Positions 1 to 11,850 of a stretch of DNA of 64,000 bases are shown here, piece after piece. Source of the stretch: Hermetia illucens (lineage: Eukaryota; Arthropoda; Insecta; Diptera; Stratiomyidae). A program made the translations under genes and the position numbers. Where the stretch lies: NCBI RefSeq assembly GCF_905115235.1, contig NC_051854.1, positions 22,790,001-22,854,000 on the forward strand. The letters are read 5' to 3'. The notes under the pieces are model-generated. The model did not search any database, was not told the DNA's origin, and saw nothing but the letters and a program-made list of their open reading frames with translations. Within the stretch, counting starts at the first letter, position 1. The number at the start of each line of letters is the position of its first letter.

Positions 1-1590
1 GGTCCCGCCAACTGAAGATGACGGACAAATATTGCCACCACCAAGTATAGAAGAAACAGTCCATGCAATTCAACGGCTTAAAAATCATAAGTCGCCAGGA
101 GCCGAATTGGTTAAATATGGAGGCGACCAATTACACCAAGTGGTTCATCAAGTTGTGCTCAAGGTGTGAGACAGCGAATCAATGCCTGACGACTGGCAAA
201 GAGGCATTATATGTCCCAAACATAAAAATGGAGATATCACAAAGTGCAGCAATTATAGAGATATCACGTTGCTGAGTACTATCCATAAGATATTCTCCTC
301 TATCTTGCTAGGCCGGATAGCCGCATATGCCCAGAACATCATAGGCCCATACCAAAGAGGCTTCACTCCAGGTAAATCAGCAACAGATCAGATTTTTTCT
401 GCAGCAAGCGATGGAAGAACTGTTAGAATATGGACATTAGCTGTACCACCTATTCATCGACTTTAGAGCCGCCTATGATAGGCATAGCCAGGGTAAAACT
501 GTACACGGCCATGAGAAAATTCGGTTTCCCGACGAAACTAATAAGACTGACTAGGCTGACCCTGACCAATGTGCGAGACCAGGTAAAAGCAACAGGATCA
601 CTCTCAAGACCATTCGACATCAACAACGGTCTACGACAAGGGGATGCCCTATCATGCGTCCTCTTTAACCTGGCCCTCGAGAAAGTGATCCGTGATGCTA
701 AGGTAAATGCAAGAGGTGCGATCCTCTTTAAATCCACCCTACTACTGGCATATGCTGACGATATCGACATCATGGGAAGAACCACCCAAGACGTACCAAC
801 TGCCTTCATCCAGATGGAGCAGGCGGCGCGAGATCTTGGGCTGCACATCAATGAAGGCAAGACAAAATATATGGTGGCGACGTCAGCAACGGAAACCAAC
901 AACATCAAACCGCACTGGTCAAACGGGAAGAATAAAGATAGGAGAATACAACTTTGAGACCGTTGATAATTTCTCCTATCTAGGGTCGAAAATCACAACC
1001 GATAAAATATATGACGATCAATCCTTGCACAGTTGTTAGCAGTCATCAAAGTATATTTCAGCTTACAAAAACTGTTTTGCTCGAAACGGCTCACCAAAGT
1101 GTCAAAGCTCTTACTGTACAAGACAATGATCTTGCCAAACCTCAGGTATTCCTTGGAGACTTGGGTTCTTAGCAAGAAAAATTACGAACTCTAGGCCTCG
1201 TTTCAGAGAAGAATCCTCCGAAGAATTTTGGTCCCCTACATGAGGATGGACGATTCCGTAGCCTACACAATGACGAAATCTATGAGCGATACCATGACTG
1301 TCCGGTTGTGGATAAAATCCGACTCAATAGGTTACGGTGGGCGCGTCACTTAGTCCGTATGGATGAGGATGATTCCACAGGCAAGTCTATAAGGGCAATA
1401 TCTATGGTAGAAAAAAAACGACGAGGCAGACCCTGCCTAAGATGGAACGATGGCGTAGGCCAGCACGCCAGACAACTTTTGGAGATATCGAATTGGTGGA
1501 CCTCGGCGCAAAACCGGGATGTCTGGAGTTCCTTATTAAGCCAGGCCTAAACCGGATACCGGTTGTTGCGCCGTTGATGATGATGATGAT
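1..1590 (+). mobile_element. LINE-A copy 1 (RTE-like non-LTR retrotransposon), RT to 3' end
   Basis: Decayed reverse transcriptase and 3' end of the commonest LINE in the window; it runs in from the left edge. The first frame reads the RT start (SMPDDWQRGIICPKH, then LLSTIHKIFSSILLGRI). At 430-957 a longer frame carries LRQGDALSCVLFNLALEKVI and the catalytic LAYADDIDIMGR. It continues with YLGSKITTD, the RLNRLRWARHLVRMDEDD segment and a C-terminal WWTSAQNRDVWSSLL. Several frameshifts and stops separate these pieces, so it is dead. The 3' end is a short GAT repeat (1574-1590) and not poly(A), as in RTE elements. No RNase H is seen. A truncated mariner abuts the tail directly. Other copies show an APE-type endonuclease upstream. 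The exact clade was not tested by phylogeny. Confidence 0.88.
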
Positions 1591-2415
1591 ACTGGAACGA
1601 TTCGCACAGCGCAGCGTTGTATAGACCATAAAATCGTTTGGAACCATTTGCACAAGGTTGGATTCCAAAAAAAGCTGGATGTTTGGATGCCACACGAGTT
1701 GACGGAAAAAAATATCTTGGACCGAATCAACGCCTGCCATGCACTGCTGAAACGGAACGAATTCGACCCATTTTTGAAGCGGATGGTGACTGGTGATGAA
1801 AACTGGATCACGTACGAAAATCTCAAGCAAAAAAGATCGTGGTCGAAGCGCGGCGAGCCGGCCCAAACCATCGCCAAGCCCGGATTGACGGCCAGGAAGG
1901 TTTAGCTGTGTGTTTGGTGGGATTGGGAGGGAGTCATCCGCTATGAGCTGCTCAACTATGGCCAGACCCTCAATTCGGTCCTCTACTGTGAGCAACTCGA
2001 CCGTTTGAAGCAGGCGATTGACCAGAAGCAGCCAGGATTGGTCAATAGGAATGATGTTCTGTTTCACCAGAACAACGCTCGGCCTCACACATCTTTGATG
2101 ACCCGCCAGAAGCTACGGGAGCTCGGATGAGATGTCCTATCGCACCCACCGTATAGTCCGGACCTGGCACCGAGTGATTACCATCTCTTCCGGTCCATGC
2201 AAAACGCTCTTGGTGCTACTAAGTTCGCCTCAAAAGAGGCTTGCGAAAACTGGCTGTCTGACTTTTTTGCAAATAAGGAGGGGGGTTTTAGAAGAGGGGA
2301 ATAATGGAGTTGCCTTTTAAATGACAACAAGTTTGCGAACAAAACGGCGCATATTTGACTTAAATCGGATAGTTCTAAGTATGTTAAATACGACATTACT
2401 TTTCCCCCAACCCAA
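1591..2415 (+). mobile_element. mariner DNA transposon, 5'-truncated, 3' terminal repeat kept
   Basis: Tc1/mariner transposase of the DD34D type. The frame at 1648-1905 reads VWNHLHKVGFQKKLDVW and MVTGDENWITY with the first catalytic Asp. It continues through CVWWDWEGVIRYELL, then HQNNARPHTS, where the usual second catalytic Asp is replaced by Asn, and PPYSPDLAPSDYHLF with the third Asp. At least two in-frame stops (near 1903 and 2128) break the frame. Downstream lies a right terminal inverted repeat ending in CCCCCAACCCAA at 2415, followed by a TA target dinucleotide (2416-2417). The N-terminal DNA-binding half and left repeat are missing; sequence left of 1591 is the GAT tail of LINE-A. It is inactive. 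Confidence 0.9.
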
Positions 2416-2449
2416 TATGGGCATATATTATGTGAGAATATCCACTTTC

Positions 2450-2945
2450 GGATGATATTGACATTTAAAGTCTTGAATTTGCAAAGAAGTAACTCCGCCA
2501 TGTCACGCCATGGACGGCGTCAGGACATAAGCATATTGGTCCAAACAAAACAAATACGTGTCTGCACGCTAAATGTTGGTACCCTAACTGTAACTAGAAA
2601 GATCGGGGAACTCGCAAGGACCCTTCAAGAAACCCAATGGTCTGATGCCAAAAGCTGCTACATTGAACGCGAACGAGGTAAACTTCTCTATTTTGGTAAC
2701 CTACACACTCAATACGGTGTTGGCATTGCCATCTCTGTCTGCCATCTCTCTCTCCTCTTCCATGATGTCATTAAAGAAGTCGAACGATTTGATGATCGGC
2801 TGATGAAACTCACCATTATATCAGCTGATCGCACTATTCACTTCTTCTCCGCATACGCACCACAGACAGGTGGACCTGATGCTGAGAATGATGCCTTGTT
2901 TTAACTTATCGATCAAAAGACTTGTCACGTGCCGGTGAAGAATAC
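2450..2945 (+). mobile_element. RTE-B LINE fragment, endonuclease domain
   Basis: Reads the start of an APE-type endonuclease: IRVCTLNVGTLTVTRKIGEL, then LQETQWSDAKSC, TQYGVGIAIS, VERFDDRLMKLTIISADRTI and FFSAYAPQTG. It is a second copy of the family seen more fully at 24830-26760, and both share the same leader just before the endonuclease. The loop between GELA and LQETQ is shortened relative to the other copy (which has RKRGIDICALQETRW), so part of the active-site region has been lost. It stops at 2902 and its end runs into an R1-type fragment. The family resembles RTE endonucleases often mis-annotated in arthropods as craniofacial development protein 2. Confidence 0.82.
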
Positions 2946-2949
2946 CGCG

Positions 2950-3690
2950 ATCTTTGGAATAGCCTTAAGAAGGTCACACGGGAACATAAGTGGAATTGTT
3001 ACAAGCAGAGCGCGGTACACGGTGGACACAATAACAACGTTCGTAGACCTGGCTCGGGAAGCACCCGCCGCAGGTAAGTGTGCACGATGGTGACGCTGGA
3101 TGTCAGGGATGCCTTTAACTCACCCAACTCTGCCTTTAACTGTCTGAACTGGGTATCCCTAATTATTTAGCTCGGATAATCGAGAGTTACCTCTCGGAAA
3201 GACTTTTTGGTACGAAACGAACCTGGGGGTAATTATTAAAGCCACCTGGACTATGCACGAGAAAAGGCAACAAAGGCTAGTTCATCTCTAGCAAGCTAAA
3301 ACTTAGTCGCCGGCTGCTTATCGCAGGGGTGGAGAAATCCACCCTGCTCTTGTCTGGGCGTGCGCACTAGATAACACTAGATATACCGATACCGTGTATT
3401 GGTTCGAGCGAAAACACGGAGGCTTTAATGACCACCTAACACAGTTCCTTACGAGATACGGCGGATGCAGGATTGGACGAGTCCCCAGGCTGTCTCAAAT
3501 GCGCCGCCGCACCTGAAGACCCGGAGCATGTTATACCCGCTGTCCAAGATTGAAAGAGGGAGGTTAAACGATGCCCGCAACGCAGTTATCGGTCCAAATA
3601 ATTTCGTGTAGGAGATGCTGAGGTCGCACGCAAATTGAAATGCGATGAGCGCAATTGTAACTGCGATATAGGAAAAGCTGCAAGAACTTT
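2950..3690 (+). mobile_element. R1-clade LINE fragment, RT and C-terminal region
   Basis: A strongly decayed plus-strand R1-type fragment. The RT piece reads MVTLDVRDAFNSP with a downstream IIESYLSERLF (about 3085-3210). After a jump, the C-terminal region reads DESPGCLKCAAAPEDPEHVI (about 3475-3535), the Cys/His motif found after the RT in R1 elements. Frames are broken throughout and much of the RT core, including the catalytic YADD, is absent. The left boundary with the RTE-B fragment is abrupt near 2950. Confidence 0.6.
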
Positions 3691-5315
3691 GTCAAGCCCG
3701 GAAAATGCGACGGACGCGTGAGTTTGTTGTTCTGGTGTAAGCCAGGGCCCTTCTCGCGAAGCAATATTTCATGGTGATCCCGCGGGGATATGGACGGAGA
3801 AGTGGGGATACTTTTATTGAACGGGGGTGGTTTTAGCTGTGTCTTTTTAAGATTTCCACCTCCACCCATAAAAAAGGTATGCCCAGTCGTAAATAAGCCA
3901 AAACTGACAGAGACTTCATGAATTAAACAAATGAGCAAGCGGACCTAGCAGTAATACTATGGTTAATAACTGAATGAATTAAATATGCTGGTATAAAGCG
4001 TTTAAACTCGCAAAATCGGCATAAAATTAGAGGAAGGATTGGACCAGGAAGACCAACAAACTAAACAATATCCATAATTAATCAAATCCATAATATAAAA
4101 TATGGGTATAAAAGTGGAAATAAAAATGTGTACTCACCGCCTGATTCATCTTTATCCAAGCATACTAGGATCTGCAGCCCCTTCATAAACCACTCCTACA
4201 AATAGTGGCACAACACACTCCACACGCGAAATTACCGAGCAGACACCGATAAAATTTCTAACAATTTTAAAAACTGATTTTGATGTCAATCAAATGTATC
4301 ACTTAATTCCATAGGATTCGTAAGGAGGCACCACTAATTTTATGAACACACTGTTCGCCCACGTCGGTATTAACATTTGCCTGTAATGTACGAAGCTCCA
4401 TGATCCTTCGTACAAAATGGAAATCAAATGAGGAAGCCAAAAGTATATCACTACCGCACAAAACAGGATACAGTACTGTGCAAATCACAGGAATACCAGA
4501 GTAAACGACATAAATAAAAGAAACTGAAAACGCGATCAAGGACAACATTTGATGTCCATCTTTATGAAAACTGAAGCTCCAAAAATCGAACCCGAAACTA
4601 GAAAAACTTATTATGCCACGCGGTACAGCGGGAAACTGGTTTTTGCACTTATCGCGGAGCCGGAACTGAAAATGGATTGGATTAAATGAGATAATTAATT
4701 ACACACCACACAGGGAGTCCTTTTTACCGGAAAAGTAGTGAAATATTACACAGAAACTTTGAATAGACAAAAAAAAAGAATTCAAAACGAAATGCAAACT
4801 TGTTGACAGGCAAATTTGCATTAGAAGCTTTTCGTGAAGGGCTAAGCGATGTTGACGAAGAAAGCTTTGAAGGAGCAACATGATGAAGTCCCTAAACAAG
4901 ACTCTCTCATGCAACATTTTTGAAGAATTAAAATTGTATAAAGTCTTTTTCAGGACTAAAAGGCTTCATCAATTCACCCAGAATAACGACTTAGATATAA
5001 CCCACTGAAGATTTATTTAAATCAATAGCAGATTTGTAACTTCATAAAACTATTGATGTGATTACATACTCGTAGTATCGGAAAGACTCATTCGTATTTG
5101 CAACATTTCTTTGTTTTATAAACAAACTCGATGACTTGTCTCCTGCGTATTATGCTACATTTCCTAGAATTGAATACGACATGATCTGAACCGAACCTTC
5201 TAACCGCAAATCCAAAAATGCTCCGCAGTCTAACTTCCTTTGGGATTTGTTGAGTTGTAAGCCTCTAAAGGGGCGTGATACATCAACCATGTCACGTTAA
5301 TGCATTGGAATCATC
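3691..5315. other. Unassigned AT-rich DNA
   Basis: About 1.6 kb in which no conserved domain, terminal repeat or gene could be recognised. The open frames here are short and have no recognisable motif. Confidence 0.5.
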
Positions 5316-5317
5316 AT

Positions 5318-6445
5318 CAATAGCGCAACAACCGGTATCTGGTCTAGGTCTGCCTTAATAAGGAACTCCAGACATCCTGGTTTTGCGCAGAAGTCCACCA
5401 ATTGGACATCCTTAAAAGCTGCCTGGTGTCCTGACCTACACCATCGCTCCATCTCAGGCAAAGTCTCCCTCGTCTTCTTTTTCTACCATAGATATTGCCC
5501 TTATAGACATTCAGGGCTGGATCATCTTCATCCATACGGATTAAGTGACCCGCCCACCGTAACCTATTGAGCCGGATTTTATCCACAACGTGACGGTCAT
5601 GGTCATTCATCTCCAGGATCTCTATTGACTGCGGTTATTGCGGCATCCATTTCCCCCTTGTAGATGTTGCGTAGGGCTCTCACCTGATTGTCAGAGGGGA
5701 ACCTGAGTAGTGTTGTTATTCGAACTCAGAGCACCATGGCAACGAGATAGTGATCCGAGTCTATATTGGCCCCCCTATATGTTCTGACATTCATCAAGGC
5801 TGAGAGGTGGAGGCATTCGATCAGCACGTGGTTGAAAGTGGTTTCGTCAGGAGAGCCCACGTTTGTTTGTGGACCGCTTTCCACACAAAGCAGATAGTTC
5901 CAACAACCATTCCGTGTGACACTGCTAATTGGATAATCCGCAATTCGCTATAATTTGTATTTTGATGTAAGCTATGGGAGTCTGAATACGGGCTCCGCCC
6001 CTACTTGGCTGTTAAAATCCCCAAGTATGATTTTAATATCATATGTGGGGCAGGCTTCGAGAGTTCGTTCTACTGCCTCATAAAAGATATCCTTCTTCGA
6101 ACCTGCAGTCTCCCCTGTAGGGACGTGAACGTTAATGAGGTTTATATTTCTGAATTTGTCTCGCAAGCACAGAGTGCATAGCCGTTCGCTAATGTTTTCA
6201 AAGCCGATAATAGCAGGTTTCATTTTTTGACTGACTAAAAAACCTACTCCGAGCACATGGTTTACTGGATGGCTACTATAATATATGCTGTAGCGACTCT
6301 TCTCCAGGAAACCGGTCCTTATCCAACGCATATCCTATAACGCTGTTACATCAGCCCTATATTGGGACAGGGTATCGGCTAGCTGCTTGGCAGCTCCATC
6401 TCTGTACAGGGAGCGAACGCACAAACGCCGGAGCTATAGCGGCCG
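5318..6445 (-). mobile_element. LINE-A copy 2, endonuclease joined to 3' end (internally deleted)
   Basis: On the minus strand 6331-5972 reads the APE endonuclease: HPVNHVLGVGFLVSQK, GFENISERLCTL, INLINVHVPTGE, KIILGDFNSQVG with the GDFN catalytic motif. The domain continues, frameshifted, to about 5740. The sequence then jumps to the extreme 3' end at 5610-5344 (LNRLRWAGHLIRMDEDDPA, then WWTSAQNQDVWSSLLRQ), so the whole RT core is deleted. The 3' tail is an ATC/GAT-type repeat at about 5310-5322. Upstream, to about 6445, is the 5' part of the endonuclease frame. Shared segments match the copies at 31800 and 57150. Confidence 0.85.
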
Positions 6446-6449
6446 CGTG

Positions 6450-7195
6450 TGGGATTCGCACGGACTAAAAACCACCCCCCGTCTCTCAAGCCACAACCCC
6501 GCAGGACCGCCATTCAGGTATTACTTCGCGGGGTGTGTTTGCCCTTAGGCAACTCCTCCTGTATTTCCATGATTGCGGAGCAAACCGTAAGCCAGTTCTC
6601 CTCAGACCTTAGCACCTCCGCAACTAAGTTCTCCGTGCTCACGCTCCTGCCCAACACTTGGTTTAAGTTCCTTCTCTCCATTGGAAATCTTGGGCAGTGA
6701 AAAATCACATACTCCGGTATGCCGCCGCATCTTAGACAATTCGGAGAATCATCCAACCCAAAGCGGTGCAGATACTGCCTGTAGTAACCACTGTGTTCGG
6801 TGAGAAACTGTGCAATGTGGTAGTTGGTCTCCCCATGTTTCCGCTCAAGCGACACCCTAATGGTGGGAATCAGTGTATGAAAACCGACCCTTCGTAGTCT
6901 CGTCCCATCTGCATTGCCAGAAATCGTGCAACTCTGACCTTGCCGTATTTCCACGCTCTGTGTGCCCCACCATACATCCATTATATGATACATGGCACAC
7001 TCATTTCTTTAGCCAGAATGTCGACGGGGTCATGCCTGCCACCACCAATACTGCCTCATCTGATGCCGTTCTAAAAGCGCTGCAAACCCTGAAAGCCATA
7101 AGCCAATAAACAGAGTTCACCTGCTTCCGTCTCTGATAGTTTGCAAGCACCACGCACCACTCCAGCTAGCGCCAAACTCCGGCTCACCAAAAGAA
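6450..7195 (-). mobile_element. R1-clade LINE copy b, C-terminal half (split by LINE-A)
   Basis: The minus-strand frame 6993-6514 reads ERKHGETNYHIAQFLTEHSG, YYRQYLHRFGLDDSPNCLRC, and EYVIFHCPRFPMERR. This is the C-terminal region of an R1-type ORF2 with its C-x2-C-x7-H-x4-C motif. Upstream on the same strand (7190-7000) is decayed connecting sequence. The 5' half of the same element lies at 7890-8935; LINE-A copy 3 is inserted between them. The full outline is one nested pair. Confidence 0.85.
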
Positions 7196-7889
7196 CGAAC
7201 AACATCGAATCGCAGTGGTCAAACGAAAACAATGAAGGTAGGAGACTACAACTTTGAGACCGTCGAAAATTTTTCCTATCTAGGGTCGAAAATCACAACC
7301 GATAACAGTTGTGACGATGAAATCCTCGCACGATTGTTAGCTGCCAACAGGGCCTATTTCAGCTTACAAAAACTGTTTCGCTCGAAACGTCTTACCATAG
7401 GATCAAAGCTCTTACTGTACAAGACAATAATCTTGCCAGTCCTTATGTATTCCTCTAAGACTTGGGTTCTTAGTAAACGAACTCTTGGCTGCGTTCGAGA
7501 GAAGAATCCTCCGAAGAATTTTTGGCACCCTACATGAGGATGAATTTTTCCGTAGCCTACATAACGACGAAATCTATGAGCGATACAATGACCGTCTGGT
7601 TGTGGATAAAATCCGGCTCAACAGGTTGCGGTAGGCGGGTCACTTAATCCGTATGGATGAGGATCATCCAGTCCGGAAAATTTATAAGGAGAATATCTAT
7701 GGTTGAAAAAGAAGACGAGGCAGACTCTGTTTGAGATGAAGCGATGGCATAGGTCAGGACGCCAGATAGTCTTTAGGGATATCGAATTGGTGGACCTCAG
7801 CGCAAAAACGGAGTGTCTGGACTTCCTTATTAAGGCAGGCCTAGACAGGATACCAGTTATTGCGCCGTTGATGATGATGAATATTCGGT
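7196..7889 (+). mobile_element. LINE-A copy 3, 3' end, nested in R1 copy b
   Basis: Plus-strand LINE-A 3' region: VGDYNFETVENFSYLGSKIT, then LARLLAANRAYFSLQKLFRS and PVLMYSSKTWVLSK (7232-7480). It continues, frameshifted, through the VVDKIRLNRLR segment to a GATGATGAT tail at about 7870-7883. It sits inside a minus-strand R1 element: R1 C-terminal sequence is on its left and R1 RT on its right. The right junction, directly after the tail, is the same as in the second composite at 10650. Confidence 0.88.
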
Positions 7890-8935
7890 AACATTTTTTC
7901 AATGCCATGGTGGCACTGGCTGCCTTTTGGTATGCATATTCTAGGTTTTCCCTAAAGCTCAATTTCGTGTCAATTCTCACCCCCAGGTATTGATTGAACC
8001 GGCTTTGATACGACCGTATATCCACCTCCACTTTCACAGTGTTATTTTTCCTGCGGTTCGTTATTAACACCGCTCCCTTTTTCGCGTCCGCCAAGGTCAC
8101 CCTGGCCCTTTCTAGCCAGGACTTTACTCCTCTCACAATTTCCGTCGCGTAGACCTCCACATCTCCCGGATGTTTTGCTGGAACAACTACAGCTAGATCA
8201 ACAGCAAATCCGACAATCATAGCCCCCTCTGGGATGGGAAGAGCAAGCATCCCATTTTGCATGATATTCCACGACAGGGAACCAACTACCCATCCCTGTG
8301 GTACCCCGACTGTGACAATGTACTCTTTGGGGCCCTCATCCCTCCCATGCAGAGAGTCCTCTCTGAGAGGTAGTTTTCCAACAAACTCGCTAAATACCCG
8401 GAGACACCTATATCAGCCAACGCCCCTTTAATTCTGTTAAAGTTAGCCGAGTTGAAAAAGCTTTTGACATCCAGCGCCAACACGGCACAACAGCCACCAG
8501 AAATCAGTGCACCTTCTGCCAGGTTTACTACCATGCTAATTCCGTCCATCCTAAAGCGGGCACAACGGAAACCAGACTGGCGTTCCGACAAAAAATTTTT
8601 AAGTTGGACGATGGGTAAAAATCTGTTGTACATGATTCTCTTCATCATCTTCACCATTATATCTAGCAAGCAGATAGGACGATACGATGCTGAATTTCCG
8701 GATGGCTTTCCTGGTTTCGGAAGCAACACCAACTTTTGCTTTTTCCACTGGACAAGGAATATTCCTTCTTTTAGGCACCCCGCGAAGGTGTTGGCGAAAA
8801 AGTCGGACTTAAAATAGTTTTCACCGTCAGTTTCAAAGCTCGGTTGGGGATGGCATCCAAACCTGGAGCTTTGTTATCACCGATCCTACCAATATACATA
8901 TATACCTGGCGTACCAAGCTAATTCTGACCTGAGT
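7890..8935 (-). mobile_element. R1-clade LINE copy b, reverse transcriptase half
   Basis: Minus-strand R1-type RT. 8732-8286 reads MVLLPKPGKPSGNSASYRPI, then LSERQSGFRCARF and CCAVLALDVKSFFNSANF (the first catalytic Asp region). 8262-7890 reads MLALPIPEGAMIVGFAVDLA, where the usual FADDLA has become FAVDLA, so a catalytic Asp is lost. It continues with VLITNRRKNNTVKVEV and YLGVRIDTKLSFRENLEYA. A frameshift near 8290 separates the halves. By eye it is roughly 94% identical to 10655-11700 over the shared part. Its RT resembles R1-type elements; no RNase H is present. Confidence 0.88.
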
Positions 8936-9777
8936 TGCAAACGCAAAGCTTCATGCGACCAGGCGCGTGTCATAGGATGCGGATAATGACATGACCTACG
9001 GATCAGCTACGAATATCGCAAGATGATCGTGTAAATAAGTAGCCGCGGACAAGCAGAATGTTTCCATTTATGTTCGTCTGCCCTAGCCTATTCTTCATTT
9101 TCTGGGGGAGTAAACCTACATAACAAATCCGTAATCCGGAGTGAAGGAATCGACGCACCTATCGGATGAATTGCAGTGACGTTACACTGTATTTCAGCGG
9201 CTCCTCTCTAATTACCTTCCCTACTTTTGGAAGTAATCATGGAACATTATAACATTGAGACTCTGTTGTAGGGTTGACTGCTACCCCAAAGGGGACATTT
9301 TAAATAATTTTAATGGGACCCCAGCGACACGAAGCCAGTACCTAACACGATTATGAGTCGCTCACCAACATCAGAATGACTCTTCGCCCTTAGATGTTTT
9401 GGCGGTTACGCCATCAACCACCAGGGACAGAAGACCTAGGTTTCGTATGGGTTGGATGAATCAATTGAACGAATTTATCTTCCGCGAACCTCATCAACCA
9501 GTACCGAGTGATAGTGACAAATAGTTGAGTTGCCCTGCCAACTAGGCAACAAATCTTCCAAGAAGTTTCACTTGAATTCGGTGTGGAATCATTAACTTAC
9601 CGGGCTATTCGAAGGAGCATCACAAGTACTCCACCTGTAAAGCATTCCATGAACCCAGTAGTCAGAAGAAGCTTAGTAACTGGGGATGTCGATCCAATTT
9701 ATAATAAGGCTTTAATCGCATTCCAGGTCGCATTCAAAGAATATGCTGAGATTCTCCCAGACGCTAGGCCAAAGAAT
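8936..9777. other. Unassigned DNA between the two R1/LINE-A composites
   Basis: No recognised domain at 8940-9580. From 9583 an open frame (MESLTYRAIRRSITSTPP and on) runs into LINE-A at about 9778, but its first 65 residues match nothing I recognise. Other LINE-A copies carry ILERWVEYFDELLNNQNI at this point, so the frame is probably a fusion of unrelated DNA with LINE-A. Confidence 0.45.
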
Positions 9778-10652
9778 ATCGACGAGTTGAAGGTCCCGCC
9801 AATTGAAGACGACGGACAAATACTGCCACCACCAAGTATACAAGAAACAATCAGTCCAATTCATCGGCTTAAAAATCATAAGTTACCAGGACCCGATCGA
9901 ATTACAGCCGAACTGGTTAAGTATGAAGGCGCCCAATTACACCAAGCGATTGATCAACTTGTGCTCAAAGCATGGGACAGCGAGTCAATGCCTGACGACT
10001 GGCAAAGAGGCATTATCTGTCTCATACATAAAAAGGAGAATATCACGTAGTGCAGCAATTATAGAGGTATCATGTTGCTGAGTACAATCTGTAAGATATT
10101 CTCCTCTATCTTGCTAGGCCGGATAGCCCCATACGCCCAGAACATCCTTGGCCCATACCAAAGAGGCCTCACTTCAGGCATATCAGCAACAGATCAGATT
10201 TTCTCTCTGCTGATCTTGCCAGTCCTTATGGGTCCTAAGATTCTTAGCAAAAAAAAATTGCGAACTCTTGGCCGCGTTCGAGAGAAGAATTCTCCGAAGA
10301 ATTTTTGGTGCCCTACATGAGGATGGGCGTTTCCGTAGCCTACATAACGACGAAATCTATGAGCGATACAATGACCGTCTGGTTGTGGATAAAATCAATA
10401 GGTTACGGTGGGCGGGCCACTTAATCTGTATGGATGAGGATGATCCAGCCCGGAAAATTTATAAGGGGAATATCTATGGTAGAAAAAGAAGACAGGCAGA
10501 CTCTGTTTGAGATGGAACGATGGCGTAGGTCAGAGAGCCTTTAGGGATATCGAATTGGTGGAAGTCAGCGCAAAACCGGAGTGTCTGGAGTTCCTTATTA
10601 AGGCAGGCCTAGACCGGATACCGGTTGTTGCGTCGGTGATGATGATGAATAT
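9778..10652 (+). mobile_element. LINE-A copy 4, internally deleted, in the second composite
   Basis: Reads the RT start DELKVPPIEDDGQILPPPSI, DRITAELVKYEGAQLHQ, SESMPDDWQRGIICLIHKK and LLSTICKIFSSILLGRIAPY. At about 10205 it jumps from the DQIFSL segment to LILPVLMG, deleting the RT core including YADD. It then continues RRILRRIFGALHEDGRFRSL, INRLRWAGHLICMDEDDPA and the terminal region. The GATGATGAT tail ends at about 10650 and is followed directly by R1 sequence, as in copy 3. It shares with copy 3 unusual variants near the end (CTCTGTTTGAGATG where other copies have CCTGCCT-type sequence). Confidence 0.88.
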
Positions 10653-11850
10653 TCGGCAACATTTTTTCAGTGCCATAGTGGCACTGGCTGCCTTTTGGCA
10701 TGCATATTCTAGGTTTTCCCTAAAGCCCAATTTCGTGTCGATTCTCACCCTCAGGTATTTGATTGAACCGGCTTTGATACGACCCTATATAGACCTCCAC
10801 TGCCACAGTGTTATTTTTCCTGCAGTTCGTTATTAACACCGCACCCGTTTTCGCGTGCGCCAAGGTCACCCCGGCCCTTTTTAGCCAGGACTTTACTGCT
10901 CTCACAATTTCCGTCGCGTAGAACTCCACATCTCCCGGATGTTTTGCTGGAACAACTACAGCTAGATCAACAGCAAAGCCGACAATCATAGTCCCCTCTG
11001 GGATGGGAAAAGCAAGCACCCCATTTTGCATAATATTCCACAACAGGGAACCAAGTAACGATCCCTGTGGTACCTCGACTGTGACAATGTTCTCTTTGGG
11101 GCCCTCATCCCTCCCATGCGGAGAGTCCTCTCTGAGAGGTAGTTTTCCGACAAACTCGCTAAATACCCGGGGACACCTATGTCAGCCAACGCCCCTTTAA
11201 TTCTGTTCCAGTTAGCCGAGTTGAAGAAGCTTTTGACATCCAGCGCCAACACGGCACAACAGCCACCAGAAATCAGTGCACCTTTTGCCGTCCATCGTAA
11301 AGCGGGCACAACGGAAACCAGACTGGCGTTCCGACAAAAAATTTATGAGTTCGACGATGGGTAAAAATCTGTTGTACATGACTCTCTCCATCATCTTCAC
11401 CATTGTATCCAGCAGGCAGATAGGACGATACGATGCTGAATTTCCGGATGGCTTTCCAGGTTTCGGAAGCAACTACAACTTTTGCTTTTCCCACTGGACA
11501 AGGACTATTCCTTCTTTTAGGCACCCCGCGAAGGTGTTGGCGAAAAAGTCGGACTTAGTTTTCACCGTCAGTTTCAAAGCTCGGTTGGGGATTCCATCTA
11601 AACCTCGGGCCTTGTTGTCACCGATCCTACCACTATATATATATATATACTTGGCGTACCAGGTTAATTCTGACCTGGCGGTGAGAACTGAATCCACGAC
11701 ATTCCGATGCCCAGGTTGAGAAAGTATCCCTAATCTAACTTTTGCGTCGGAATCATTTGCACCATTGATGCTACTTGCCAGGGTTCCCCATGCACGTGGG
11801 ATTTCGGGAGGGTGAACATCGTGATATTCGTCCAACGCTTTGGAACAGGC
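10653..11850 (-). mobile_element. R1-clade LINE copy c, reverse transcriptase
   Basis: Second copy of the R1 sequence seen at 7890-8935, extending further 5'. From the element's 5' side it reads DAKVRLGILSQPG and the RT start LDGIPNRALKLTVK, separated by a poly-TA stretch. It continues MLPKPGKPSGNSASYRPICL, QSGFRCARF, CCAVLALDVKSFFNSANW, LAFPIPEGTMIVGFAVDLA and FYATEIVRAVKSWLKRAGV. The same FAVDLA change (Asp lost from FADD) is present in both copies. A short deletion near 11290 removes the MVVNLAEG segment present in copy b. The element is dead. Confidence 0.88.
11634..11653. repeat. TA microsatellite in R1 copy c
   Basis: A run of alternating TA inside the R1 element, longer here than the corresponding site in copy b (about 8888-8908, interrupted). 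It is a length difference between the two composites. Confidence 0.8.

Noticed and set aside
450-908. 152-codon minus-strand frame opposite the LINE-A RT
   Set aside because: It is the reverse shadow of LINE-A coding sequence.
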